DNA of 43,102 nt from assembly GCA_031392945.1 (NCBI GenBank), contig JANMVT010000158.1:1-43102 (forward strand). Reading direction: 5' to 3'. The translations under genes were made by a program, and so were the position numbers. How positions within the stretch are numbered: the first letter of the stretch is position 1; each line of letters opens with the position of its first letter. The DNA is from JANYCG01 sp031392945 (lineage in GTDB: Bacteria; Pseudomonadota; Gammaproteobacteria; Burkholderiales; Burkholderiaceae_C). The notes under the pieces are model-generated. The model saw only the letters and a program-made list of their open reading frames with translations. It ran no database searches and was not told the origin of the DNA. Below are positions 9,695 through 17,355 of this stretch, piece by piece.

Positions 9695-9718
9695 CAGAAA
9701 ATTCAGGAGAATATTGAC

Positions 9719-10516
9719 ATGGCAAAAGCTTACAAAGACATCTTGTACGACGTGACCGACGGCGTGGTGCGCATCACCATCAACCGCCCAGATGTTTACA
9801 ACGCGTTTCGCAACCAGACGCTGGAAGAACTGATCGACGCCTTGCGCGCCGCCGACGAAGAAAAATCAGCCAATGTGATGGTGCTCTCAGGCGCTGGCGA
9901 CAAAGCCTTTTGCACTGGCGGCGACCAGAAAGTGCATCTAAGCGAAGACGGCCTGTACGGGCCGCGCGGCACGGTCGGCATGCCGATTGAGGAAATGCAG
10001 ACCGCCCTGCGCGACCTGCGCAAAGTGTCCATCGCCAAGGTGCAGGGCTTCGCCATTGGCGGCGGCAATGTTTTTGCGACGATGTGCGACTTGACCATCG
10101 CCAGCGAAAAAGCCAGCTTCGGCCAGGTCGGCCCCAAGGTCGGCTCGGTCGACCCCGGCTGGGGCACGGCGTATCTGGCGCGTATCGTCGGCGAAAAAAA
10201 GGCGCGTGAGATGTGGTTCCTGTGCCGACGTTACAGCGCGACGGAAGCCGCTGCCATGGGCCTGGTCAACAAGGTGGTGGCGCACGACCAGCTCGACGCG
10301 GAAGTGGATCAGTGGTGCAAGGAAATCAACCAGATGAGCCCCACCGCACTGACCATCGCCAAACGGTCTTTCAACGCAGACAGCGAGAACATCCGGGGCA
10401 TTGGATTCATGGGCATCCAGACGGTCAAGCATTATTACCAGTCCGAGGAATCCAAAGAAGGCGTGCGCGCCTTCAACGAAAAGCGCAAGCCTGACTTCAA
10501 GAAGCACGCCACCTGA
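9719..10516 (+). CDS. badI: 2-ketocyclohexanecarboxyl-CoA hydrolase-like, ring opening (BadI-like)
   Basis: BadI hydrolytically opens the ring of 2-ketocyclohexane-1-carboxyl-CoA to pimeloyl-CoA; it is a crotonase-fold relative of MenB. In this 265-residue protein AFCTGGDQ (63-70), FAIGGGNVFATMCDLTI (111-127) and FGQVGPKVGSVDPGWGTAYLAR (134-155) match the BadI/MenB pattern, including the GSVDPG(W/Y)G segment used for the retro-Dieckmann-type reaction instead of the ordinary hydratase glutamates. Spacing of 24 bp with an AGGAG site places it in an operon with the BadH-like gene. The product would enter beta-oxidation, for which several acyl-CoA dehydrogenases lie nearby. Confidence 0.82.
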   Translation: MAKAYKDILYDVTDGVVRITINRPDVYNAFRNQTLEELIDALRAADEEKSANVMVLSGAGDKAFCTGGDQKVHLSEDGLYGPRGTVGMPIEEMQTALRDLRKVSIAKVQGFAIGGGNVFATMCDLTIASEKASFGQVGPKVGSVDPGWGTAYLARIVGEKKAREMWFLCRRYSATEAAAMGLVNKVVAHDQLDAEVDQWCKEINQMSPTALTIAKRSFNADSENIRGIGFMGIQTVKHYYQSEESKEGVRAFNEKRKPDFKKHAT

Positions 10517-10543
10517 AGTCTGCGCCCTGTCCGGAGAAACCGC

Positions 10544-12082
10544 ATGGCGCAATTGATAGAGACCTCACTGGACGGCGATGGCGTGCTGGTCGCCACCATC
10601 GACATGCCCGGGCGCACGATGAACGTGTTTTCAGCCGGGCTGATGGACGCACTGGAGGCCTTGATGGCCAGTGTTGACGCTGACCCGGCGGTGCAAAGCG
10701 TGGTGCTCACCTCGGGCAAACCCAGTTTTCTGGCCGGCGCAGACCTGGTCATGGTGCGCGGCTACTGTGAGGCCGCGCGCAACGCCACACACAACGAAAT
10801 GTTCGCGATGTGCGGTCGCCTGGGCCGCCTGTTTGTGCGCCTGGAAGCTTCGGCCAAGCCCTGGGTCGCCGCTGTCAACGGCATTGCCCTGGGCGGCGGC
10901 CTGGAGTTGGCCCTGGCCTGCCGGGTGCGCATCGTCGCGGATGACCCGCGCATCCAGCTCGGCCTGCCGGAAGTGCGTCTGGGACTCCTGCCCGGCGCTG
11001 GCGGCACACAGCGCCTGCCGCGCATGATGGGCTTTGAGGCGGCGATGGATTTGTTGCTCACCGGACGCTCTGCCGCCCCGGCCGAGGCCGTGCGGCTGGG
11101 CTTGTTCGCGCAGGCCGTTGCGGGCGCCCAGTTGCTGGACGCCGCCAAGGCAATCGCCCGCGCCCAGCATGGCCGCCGCTTTGAAGTGGCTGTCAAATTC
11201 CCCAATTTGGGCCAAGGCGATGTGCCTGCGCACGACGATGCGACGGCACACGCCATCGCTGCCCGCCACGGCATCAACACCGATGACTTTGACCTTTACC
11301 CAGCCTACAGCGCCATCATCGACAGCGTGTTGCTGGGCGCACGCCTGCCTTTGGCCGAAGCCACGGCGCTGGAGATGAACCAGTTCCTGCGCCTGATGTT
11401 CAACCCGGTGGCCGGGCGCATGGTACGCACCCTGTTCCTGGAGCGCCTGCGCGCCGAGCGTGAACTCGCAGCCCCATCGGGTGTCCAGGTCGAGCGACTC
11501 ATCGTGGGCACGATCAGCGCGCCGCGCGCCGCCTGGGCCACGGCGCTTGGCAAACTCAAGTTGCCCCAATCCATCGACGCTTCACTGCCTGTCGACTCGT
11601 TGGTGCTGGTGGACACAAGCGGCTCGCGGTGCCCCGTCAACTTGCAGGTCATCGAGGAAGGCGCAAGCCACGCCGCCAAGGAGGGCACAGTGGCCGTGTT
11701 GGCACCGGCTGGCCCTTATGGCCGTGTGCTGGAGATCATGACCACCGATGATTCCACCGCCGCTTTGATGGCCGCCATCGCTGCGCGGATGTGGTGTCTG
11801 CCTTGGCGCACGATGGGCCCGGCCAGTGTGTTGCAGCGCCTGCGGGGCGAACCGCTCGCCACCCAAGCCCTGACCGCTCTGCGCTGCGCAGCGCAAATGC
11901 CTGCCAACGATGTGGCCTTTTTTGACGTGGCCGCCTGCCTGTCGGGCGTGACGCCGGCATGGACCGGCGGACCCTTGACCTGGTTGTGGGCAGCGCAGCA
12001 AGCCCAGTTGCCCGGCATGGACGACGCCACCCGGGTCGCCTGGACCCAGCTTGAACCGGCCCTGCGCCATGCCTGCGCCTGA
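10544..12082 (+). CDS. FadJ-like enoyl-CoA hydratase with a degenerate dehydrogenase half
   Basis: The 512-residue protein begins with a crotonase domain (about 1-190) in which both hydratase glutamates are present: Glu121 in GGGLELALAC and Glu143 in LPEVRLGLLPGAGGTQRLPR. The linker (about 270-310, MNQFLRLMFNPVAGRMVRTL) is that of FadB/FadJ multifunctional enzymes. The following region, where a 3-hydroxyacyl-CoA dehydrogenase domain should start with GxGxxG, has no such motif; only a faint later trace remains (GRVLEIMTTDDSTA, about residue 397). Full FadJ proteins are around 700 residues. It probably hydrates only. As third gene of the badHI-like operon it could supply the cyclohex-1-enecarboxyl-CoA hydratase step (BadK role), which is otherwise missing here; this is inference. 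Confidence 0.78.
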   Translation: MAQLIETSLDGDGVLVATIDMPGRTMNVFSAGLMDALEALMASVDADPAVQSVVLTSGKPSFLAGADLVMVRGYCEAARNATHNEMFAMCGRLGRLFVRLEASAKPWVAAVNGIALGGGLELALACRVRIVADDPRIQLGLPEVRLGLLPGAGGTQRLPRMMGFEAAMDLLLTGRSAAPAEAVRLGLFAQAVAGAQLLDAAKAIARAQHGRRFEVAVKFPNLGQGDVPAHDDATAHAIAARHGINTDDFDLYPAYSAIIDSVLLGARLPLAEATALEMNQFLRLMFNPVAGRMVRTLFLERLRAERELAAPSGVQVERLIVGTISAPRAAWATALGKLKLPQSIDASLPVDSLVLVDTSGSRCPVNLQVIEEGASHAAKEGTVAVLAPAGPYGRVLEIMTTDDSTAALMAAIAARMWCLPWRTMGPASVLQRLRGEPLATQALTALRCAAQMPANDVAFFDVAACLSGVTPAWTGGPLTWLWAAQQAQLPGMDDATRVAWTQLEPALRHACA

Positions 12083-12239
12083 TGCGGCATCGAAGCAGAC
12101 TGCCCGCAGAAATTCGTTTGCTACTTAATTGATTGCATACTATCTATATAGGACGGGGGAATTATGCCTGTTTTATTGGAAAAATCAATCACACATGCCA
12201 TTGATGCCGAATCGCGGCTGCCGCTGACAACCTGAGTTT
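12083..12239 (+). other. Gap between convergent genes with an orphan start and 23-codon ORF
   Basis: Between the hydratase stop and the stop of the minus-strand oxidoreductase. An AT-rich stretch (CATACTATCTATATAGG, 12136-12152) looks promoter-like, followed by GGGGG and an ATG at 12164 opening a 23-residue frame (MPVLLEKSITHAI...) that stops at 12235. This may be the front of a deleted gene. I cannot assign it, and no terminator hairpin with a T-run was seen. Confidence 0.25.
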
Positions 12240-13259
12240 TCAAACCTCTGGCGCCAGGCGGATCAGCCGTTTGCCCAGGTTCTCGCCCCGGTAAAGCCCG
12301 GCGATGGCGTCGGGGGCCTTTTCGATGCCCTCCAGGATTTCTTCAACATACTGTAGCTGTCCGCTGCGCAGCCAAGCTGCCAGATCCTTGCGCGCCCCCT
12401 CAAAATAGCCAGGGTGGTCGAAGATCACAAAGCCTTGCATGCGCGCCCGTTTGACCAGCAAGTGCCGCTCCACCCGCGGGCCCACGGGCAATGGATCCCA
12501 ACTCGCGACGGACGCGGTGCCGCAGATCACGATGCGCGCGCCGGGATTCAAATACGCCATCACCGCATCGCTGACCGGGCCCGCTGTGTTGTCAAAATAG
12601 ACGTCGACACCTCCGGCGCAGGCCAGCGCCAGTTGACTGCTGAAATCGGGCGCCTTGTAGTCGACGGCCTGGTCAAATCCAAAACGACCCAGGCAGAGTT
12701 GGCGCTTGACCTCGCCGCCGGCGATTCCCACCGTGCGGCAGCCCTGGATGCGGGCGATCTGGCCCACGCAAGACCCTACGGCCCCTGCTGCGGTGGACAC
12801 CAGGACGGTTTCACCAGCGCGCGGCTGGCCGACCTGCAACAAACCGTAGTGCGCTGTCACGCCGTTCATGCCCAGCACCCCCAGGGCGGTTGACAGCGGC
12901 AAGTCAGGCTCATCAACCCGCCGCAGGATGCCCGCCGGGTTCACCGCCACGTAGTCCTGCCAGCCCAAAAGACCCGTCACCGCCGCGCCGACCGGCCACG
13001 CGGCGTCGCCTGAGGCCACGATCCGCCCGGCGGCAAACGAACGCATCACCGCGCCAATCGCCACGGGCTCCGAGTAGTTGGCCGCCGCGCCGACCCAGCC
13101 GCGCATCGCCGGTTCCACCGACAGAAACAGGTTGCGCACCAGTACTTGGCCGGGGCCGGGTTGGGGCACAGGGGTTTCAACGATTTCAAAGTTTTCCGCT
13201 TGCGGGATGGCGGCGGGGCGGCTTCGCAGGAGTACCTGGCGATTCATGGCGTCGTTCAT
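12240..13259 (-). CDS. NADP-dependent MDR oxidoreductase (CurA / leukotriene B4 dehydrogenase-like)
   Basis: Zinc-free medium-chain reductase of the family that reduces activated double bonds of enones. From the ATG at 13259 (MNDAMNRQVLLRSRP) the protein is 339 residues; a second ATG four codons later is equally possible because neither has a clear ribosome site. The N-terminal GroES-like part includes NLFLSVEPAMRGW, characteristic of this subfamily, and the cofactor site is VSTAAGAVGSCVGQIA with GC.TVGIAGG following. DVYFDNTAGPVSDAV is also typical. It is transcribed divergently from the maoC-like gene; direct participation in that pathway is plausible but unproven. Confidence 0.85.
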   Translation of the reverse strand: MNDAMNRQVLLRSRPAAIPQAENFEIVETPVPQPGPGQVLVRNLFLSVEPAMRGWVGAAANYSEPVAIGAVMRSFAAGRIVASGDAAWPVGAAVTGLLGWQDYVAVNPAGILRRVDEPDLPLSTALGVLGMNGVTAHYGLLQVGQPRAGETVLVSTAAGAVGSCVGQIARIQGCRTVGIAGGEVKRQLCLGRFGFDQAVDYKAPDFSSQLALACAGGVDVYFDNTAGPVSDAVMAYLNPGARIVICGTASVASWDPLPVGPRVERHLLVKRARMQGFVIFDHPGYFEGARKDLAAWLRSGQLQYVEEILEGIEKAPDAIAGLYRGENLGKRLIRLAPEV

Positions 13260-13403
13260 GGAAGGGGTGGGGTGGAATGGAATGGAATGGAGGGAGTTGG
13301 CACCCGACCGCGAGCGGTCGATGTCTGATATATTACACATGCGTATCATGCACCACCATACGCTTGGCGGCAACAATGCGAGCAACTATTTAAGGATTCC
13401 CTG
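13260..13403. promoter_or_regulatory. Divergent promoter region with two palindromes and a GGAAT microrepeat
   Basis: Contains a short GGAAT tandem run (about 13273-13290) just upstream of the minus-strand gene, a perfect palindrome CGACCGC-GA-GCGGTCG at 13305-13320, and an inverted repeat GCGTAT-N11-ATACGC at 13341-13363. A candidate -10 (TATATT) lies near 13329. AAGGA at 13392-13396 precedes the ATG at 13404. The palindromes are candidate operators for a regulator not encoded next to them. Confidence 0.4.
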
Positions 13404-13859
13404 ATGGCCGGACTTTGGTATGAACAGTTTAGCGTCGGGCAGTCGTTCGACCACGAAATCCGGCGCACCGTCACGGAGAGCGACAACATGTGGTTCAGCA
13501 ACGCCACCTGCAACCCGGCTGCGCTGCACATCGACGCCGAATACTGCAAGACCACCGAGTTCGGCCGCCCCCTGGTCAACAGCATTTTCACGCTCGGCCT
13601 GGTGATCGGCCTGTCGGTGCAAGACACCACCCTTGGCACAACAGTCGCCAACTTGGGCATGAGCGACGTGCGCTTCCCGCATCCGGTTTTTTACGGCGAC
13701 ACGATCCACTGCCGCACCACGGTAAAGGACGTTCGCGCCAGCAAATCCCGGCCCAATGCCGGCATCGTCACGTTTTTGCATCAGGGCCTCAACCAGCGCA
13801 ATGAAGAGGTGTGCCTTTGCACCCGCCAGGCCCTCATGCTTCGAAAGCCCGCAGCATGA
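13404..13859 (+). CDS. MaoC-like hot-dog-fold hydratase
   Basis: A 151-residue single-domain MaoC protein, a family that hydrates enoyl-CoA or mesaconyl-CoA-type substrates. FSVGQSFDHEIRRTVTESDN at the start, NPAALHIDAEYCKTTEFGRP in the middle (the conserved N..LH.D active-site block) and HPVFYGDTIHCRTTV later are characteristic. It leads a plus-strand operon of seven frames reaching 19238. Immediate linkage to a CitE-like lyase recalls mesaconyl-CoA hydratase / malyl-CoA lyase pairs, but substrate is not determinable. The stop overlaps the ATG of a short repeat-derived frame (ATGA at 13856). Confidence 0.87.
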   Translation: MAGLWYEQFSVGQSFDHEIRRTVTESDNMWFSNATCNPAALHIDAEYCKTTEFGRPLVNSIFTLGLVIGLSVQDTTLGTTVANLGMSDVRFPHPVFYGDTIHCRTTVKDVRASKSRPNAGIVTFLHQGLNQRNEEVCLCTRQALMLRKPAA

Positions 13860-14017
13860 ACGACGCCGGGCCGCCCCAAGTCGTGAAGGCCCCCTTGGGG
13901 CTGAGTGCTGCGGCTCCCATCTCGCCTGCGCGAGGTGGGACAGCACGAAGAGCCGTTGCCTCTGGCATTGGCCTGTCCAGCGCAATACACGAAGTGACAA
14001 GCGTGGGGGCAATATGA
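13856..14017 (+). repeat. GC-rich intergenic repeat R1, open as a 53-codon coupled frame
   Basis: The repeat (about 13865-14010) starts GCCGGGCCGCCCCAAG and ends GAAGTGACAAGCGTGGGGGC directly before the citE-like ATG. It contains nested hairpins: CGGCTC (13911-13916) with GAGCCG (13950-13955), and inside them CCCATCTCGC / GCGAGGTGGG (13916-13925 / 13930-13939). From the ATG at 13856, overlapping the maoC stop, a 53-residue frame (MNDAGPPQVVKAPLG...SVGAI) runs through it and its TGA overlaps the citE ATG. I take it to be a mobile or REP-like repeat rather than a functional protein. Copies R2 and R3 lie at 22901 and 38954. Confidence 0.6.
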
Positions 14018-14889
14018 AGCTCCGTTCCATGCTGTTTGTGCCGGCCGACAGCGAACGCAAGCTGGCAAAGGGCTTGGGCAGCCCCGCTGACGCGCTGATT
14101 CTCGATCTGGAAGACGCGGTCGCGCCCAGCCGCAAGCAGGGGGCAAGGCAGACCGCAGCCGACTTCATCACAGCCCACGCGGCGGGCTTGTCCACCCAAT
14201 TGTTCGTTCGCGTCAACCCATTTGACTCCGGCTTGACGATGGGCGACCTTGCCGCAGTCGTCGTGCCAGGTCTGGCGGGCATCATGCTGCCCAAACCCGA
14301 CAGCGCCGCCGACCTGGTGCGCCTTGGCCATTGCCTGGACGCGCTGGAAGCCCGCGCGGGCTTGCCTGCGGGCGGCATCGCCATCCTGCCGGTGGCGACT
14401 GAAACCGCCAAGTCCATGCTCAACATGAACAGCTATGCCGCCCTGGCTCCGCTGGCACGCCTGGCCGGGGTGACCTGGGGCGCCGAAGATTTGTCAAGCG
14501 CCGTCGGCGCCATGTCCAACCGCGATGAAAACGGCGCGTATTCCCCTTTGTACGACTTGGCCAGTTCCCTTTGCCTGTGCGCGGCCGCAGCGGCCGGCGT
14601 GCCGGCCATCGACACCGTGCATGTCGATTTTCACGACGACGCAGGGTTGAAAATCGCCTGCCGTGCGTCGCGCCGGCGCGGCTTTCGGGGCCGCATGGCC
14701 ATCCACCCGGACCAGGTTGCCACCATCAACGATGCCTACTCGCCAACCGCCGCCGAGCTGGCCCACGCGCAACGCATTGTGGACGCCTTCGCAGCGCAGC
14801 CCGACGCCGGCGCACTGAGCATCGACGGGGCCATGGTCGACATGCCGCACCTGACGCAGGCGCGCCGCACCCTGGCCTCTGTTCAATAG
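14014..14889 (+). CDS. HpcH/HpaI aldolase / citrate lyase beta (CitE)-like protein
   Basis: A 291-residue TIM-barrel lyase family member; relatives cleave or hydrolyse malyl-CoA, citramalyl-CoA or citryl-type substrates using Mg. MLFVPADSERKLAKG and ALILDLEDAVAPSRK at the N-terminus and the metal-ligand region VTWGAEDLSSAVGA near residue 155 are family signatures; GRMAIHPDQVATIN is the usual C-terminal block. The ATG at 14014 is preceded only by the GGGGG of repeat R1, which may serve as ribosome site. It lies between a MaoC hydratase and acyl-CoA dehydrogenases, consistent with cleavage of a hydroxyacyl-CoA, but the substrate is open. Confidence 0.87.
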   Translation: MKLRSMLFVPADSERKLAKGLGSPADALILDLEDAVAPSRKQGARQTAADFITAHAAGLSTQLFVRVNPFDSGLTMGDLAAVVVPGLAGIMLPKPDSAADLVRLGHCLDALEARAGLPAGGIAILPVATETAKSMLNMNSYAALAPLARLAGVTWGAEDLSSAVGAMSNRDENGAYSPLYDLASSLCLCAAAAAGVPAIDTVHVDFHDDAGLKIACRASRRRGFRGRMAIHPDQVATINDAYSPTAAELAHAQRIVDAFAAQPDAGALSIDGAMVDMPHLTQARRTLASVQ

Positions 14890-14919
14890 GTACTAGGCCC
14901 AGCCAAGAAAGCGAATACC

Positions 14920-16086
14920 ATGGACTTTTCAATCAGCGACGACCACCGCGCCATCCGTGATGGCGTCAGTTCCGTCGTGCGTTCGTTCGACGACGACTAC
15001 TGGCTGGCGCGCGACGACGACGGCAAGTTCCCCCACGAATTCCACAAAGCCATGGCCGATGCCGGCTGGCTTGGCATCACCATGCCGCAGGAATACGGCG
15101 GTGCGGGCCTGGGCGTAGCGGAAGCGGCCATCATGATGCACGAAGTGGCCAGCCACGGCGGCGGCATGGCTGCGGCCTCCACCGTGCACATCAACCTATT
15201 TGGCCCGCACCCCATCGTGGTGTTTGGCACAGCCGAGCAGCGCAGGCGCTGGTTGCCCAATCTCGTGCACGGCAAAGACAAATGCTGCTTTGGCTTCACC
15301 GAGCCCGACGCGGGCCTGAACACCACGGCGATCAAAACCTTCGCCCAAAAGGTGCCGGGTGGTTATGTGGTGAACGGCCAGAAAGTCTGGACGTCCACCG
15401 CCCAGGTGGCCAACAAGATCATGCTGCTCACCCGCACCACCAAACTCGAAGACTGCAAACGCCCGACTGACGGCATCACGATCTTTTACGCCGACCTGGA
15501 CCGCAGCAAGATCGACGTCCATCGGATCGCCAAGATGGGGCGCAAGGCGGTGGACTCAAACGCCATCTTCATCGACGGCCTGTTCATTCCTGATGCCGAC
15601 ATGATTGGCGAAGAAGGCAAAGGTTTCGGCTACATCCTGCACAGCCTGAACCCTGAGCGCCTGCTGGTGGCGGCCGAGGCCATTGCCATGGGCCAGGACG
15701 CGCTCGGCCGTGCCGCAAAATACGCGCGGGAACGGGTGGTGTTTGACCGGCCGATTGGCCAGAACCAGGGCATCCAGCACCCGCTGGCCGAGCGCTGGAT
15801 GGCGCTGGAAGCAGCCTGGGCGATGGTGATGAAGGGCGCATGGCTGTATGACCAGCATCAGCCCTGCGGCGCCGAGGCCAACGCTGCCAAGTTTCTGGGC
15901 GCGAGGGCTGGTTTCGACTCGTGCCTGCAAGCCGTGTTGACACATGGCGGTTTCGGCTATGCCAAGGAATACCACGTGGAACGGCTGCTGCGCGAAGTCA
16001 CCATTACCCGCATTGCACCTGTAACCGAGCAACTCATTCTGTCGTTCATCGCCGAGAAGGTGCTGGATTTGCCCAAGTCTTATTGA
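14920..16086 (+). CDS. Acyl-CoA dehydrogenase (first of two adjacent)
   Basis: FAD enzyme introducing an alpha,beta double bond into an acyl-CoA, with electrons going to ETF. 388 residues with FGFTEPDAGLNTTAIKT and GGYVVNGQKVWTSTA (FAD and substrate loops), MIGEEGKGF near 229, and a glutamate in the LNPERLL helix (Glu246), the position used as base by isovaleryl- and long-chain dehydrogenases. The C-terminal YxGTxE glutamate loop is replaced by ITRIAPVTEQL. It sits 30 bp after the citE-like gene and 50 bp before a second dehydrogenase, so a heteromeric pair is possible. Confidence 0.88.
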   Translation: MDFSISDDHRAIRDGVSSVVRSFDDDYWLARDDDGKFPHEFHKAMADAGWLGITMPQEYGGAGLGVAEAAIMMHEVASHGGGMAAASTVHINLFGPHPIVVFGTAEQRRRWLPNLVHGKDKCCFGFTEPDAGLNTTAIKTFAQKVPGGYVVNGQKVWTSTAQVANKIMLLTRTTKLEDCKRPTDGITIFYADLDRSKIDVHRIAKMGRKAVDSNAIFIDGLFIPDADMIGEEGKGFGYILHSLNPERLLVAAEAIAMGQDALGRAAKYARERVVFDRPIGQNQGIQHPLAERWMALEAAWAMVMKGAWLYDQHQPCGAEANAAKFLGARAGFDSCLQAVLTHGGFGYAKEYHVERLLREVTITRIAPVTEQLILSFIAEKVLDLPKSY

Positions 16087-16136
16087 CAGCCAAATCAGAT
16101 AGCCAAATCAGCCAACAAATTATCCTTTCAAACAAC

Positions 16137-17345
16137 ATGTTCAAACGTGAATTGTTCAACCAGGACCATGACGCCTTTCGCAGTGCGGTGCAGCGGTTCA
16201 TCGCCAAAGAAATTGCGCCTCACCACGCCGCGTGGGAAACGTCTGGCGTGGTGCCACGCGAACTCTGGCGCAAGGCCGGGCAAGCGGGCATGTTGTGCTG
16301 CACTGTGCCCGAAGAATTCGGCGGTGTCGGCGCGGACTATCTGTTTGATGTGGTGGTGTTTGAGGAAATGGCGCGCTCGGGTTTCAGCGGCCCCGGCTTC
16401 ATGATCCACTGTGATTTGGTGGCCACCTACATCGCCAGCTTTGGCACGCTGGCGCAAAAGAAGCAATGGCTGCCCAAGATGGTGACGGGCGAGGCCATTG
16501 GCTCATTGGCCATGACCGAACCGCATGCCGGTTCTGACCTGAAAGCCATCCGGACCAAGGCCACACGCGTCAAGGGGAACGATGGCGACGACTTCATCAT
16601 CTCCGGCCAGAAAGTTTTTATCTCCAACGGCCAGTTGTGCGACGTGATCGTGCTGGCCACCAAAACCGACAGCGCCGCAGGGGCCAAGGGCGTCACCCTG
16701 TTTCTGCTGGACACCAGCCTGCCCGGCTTTCGGCGCGGCAAAAACCTGAGCAAACTCGGCATGAAGGCGCAAGACACCTCCGAGCTGTTCTTTGACGAAG
16801 TGCGCGTGCCCGCCACGGCCATGTTGGGCGAAGAAGGCAAAGGCTTCGAACTGATGATGACCAAGCTGGCCCAGGAGCGCCTGGCCCAGGCGATTCGCTC
16901 CGCCACCGTGGCCGAGACCGTGATCGCCTACACCATCGAATACACGGCTCAACGCAAGGCCTTTGGCAAAACCATCGCCGATTTCCAGAACACGCAGTTC
17001 AAGATGGCCGAGTTGCAGACCGAGGCGGTTGTGGGGCGCCAGTTTGTCGACAAGTGCATCAGCCTGTTCATGAAGGGCGAACTCGACGCAGTGGATGCGG
17101 CCATGGCCAAAATGTGGCTCAGCAACATGCATTGCAAGGTGGTCGACGAATGCCTTCAACTCTTCGGCGGCTGGGGTTACATGTGGGAATACCCCATTGC
17201 CCGCGCCTACGCCGATGCGCGCATTGTCAAAATTGCGGGCGGCTCCATAGAGATCATGAAACACATCATTGGCCGCGAGCTGTTCGCCAAATTCAAGCCG
17301 CGCAAAGATGCCGTCAATGGCGTGGCCGGCATCAACCCTGTTTGA
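16137..17345 (+). CDS. Acyl-CoA dehydrogenase (second of two adjacent)
   Basis: 402 residues from the ATG at 16137 (MFKRELFNQDHDAF); the longer open frame upstream overlaps the preceding gene and is not used. Signatures include SLAMTEPHAGSDLKAIRT, DDFIISGQKVFISNG, MLGEEGKGFELMM and LFGGWGYMWEYPIARAYAD. A glutamate at 247 in KLAQERLAQA is in the long-chain/isovaleryl-type base position, and the C-terminal loop is AGGSIEIMKHIIGRELF. Sequence differs clearly from the preceding dehydrogenase, so they are not recent duplicates. Probable role: beta-oxidation of a branched or cyclic acyl-CoA within this operon. Confidence 0.88.
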   Translation: MFKRELFNQDHDAFRSAVQRFIAKEIAPHHAAWETSGVVPRELWRKAGQAGMLCCTVPEEFGGVGADYLFDVVVFEEMARSGFSGPGFMIHCDLVATYIASFGTLAQKKQWLPKMVTGEAIGSLAMTEPHAGSDLKAIRTKATRVKGNDGDDFIISGQKVFISNGQLCDVIVLATKTDSAAGAKGVTLFLLDTSLPGFRRGKNLSKLGMKAQDTSELFFDEVRVPATAMLGEEGKGFELMMTKLAQERLAQAIRSATVAETVIAYTIEYTAQRKAFGKTIADFQNTQFKMAELQTEAVVGRQFVDKCISLFMKGELDAVDAAMAKMWLSNMHCKVVDECLQLFGGWGYMWEYPIARAYADARIVKIAGGSIEIMKHIIGRELFAKFKPRKDAVNGVAGINPV

Positions 17346-17355
17346 GAACCGCACT

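Noticed and set aside
13274..13290. GGAAT microsatellite as a phase-variation switch for the MDR gene
   Set aside because: Only about three units, and it lies upstream of the start codon, not in the reading frame; variation is not supported by a single sequence.
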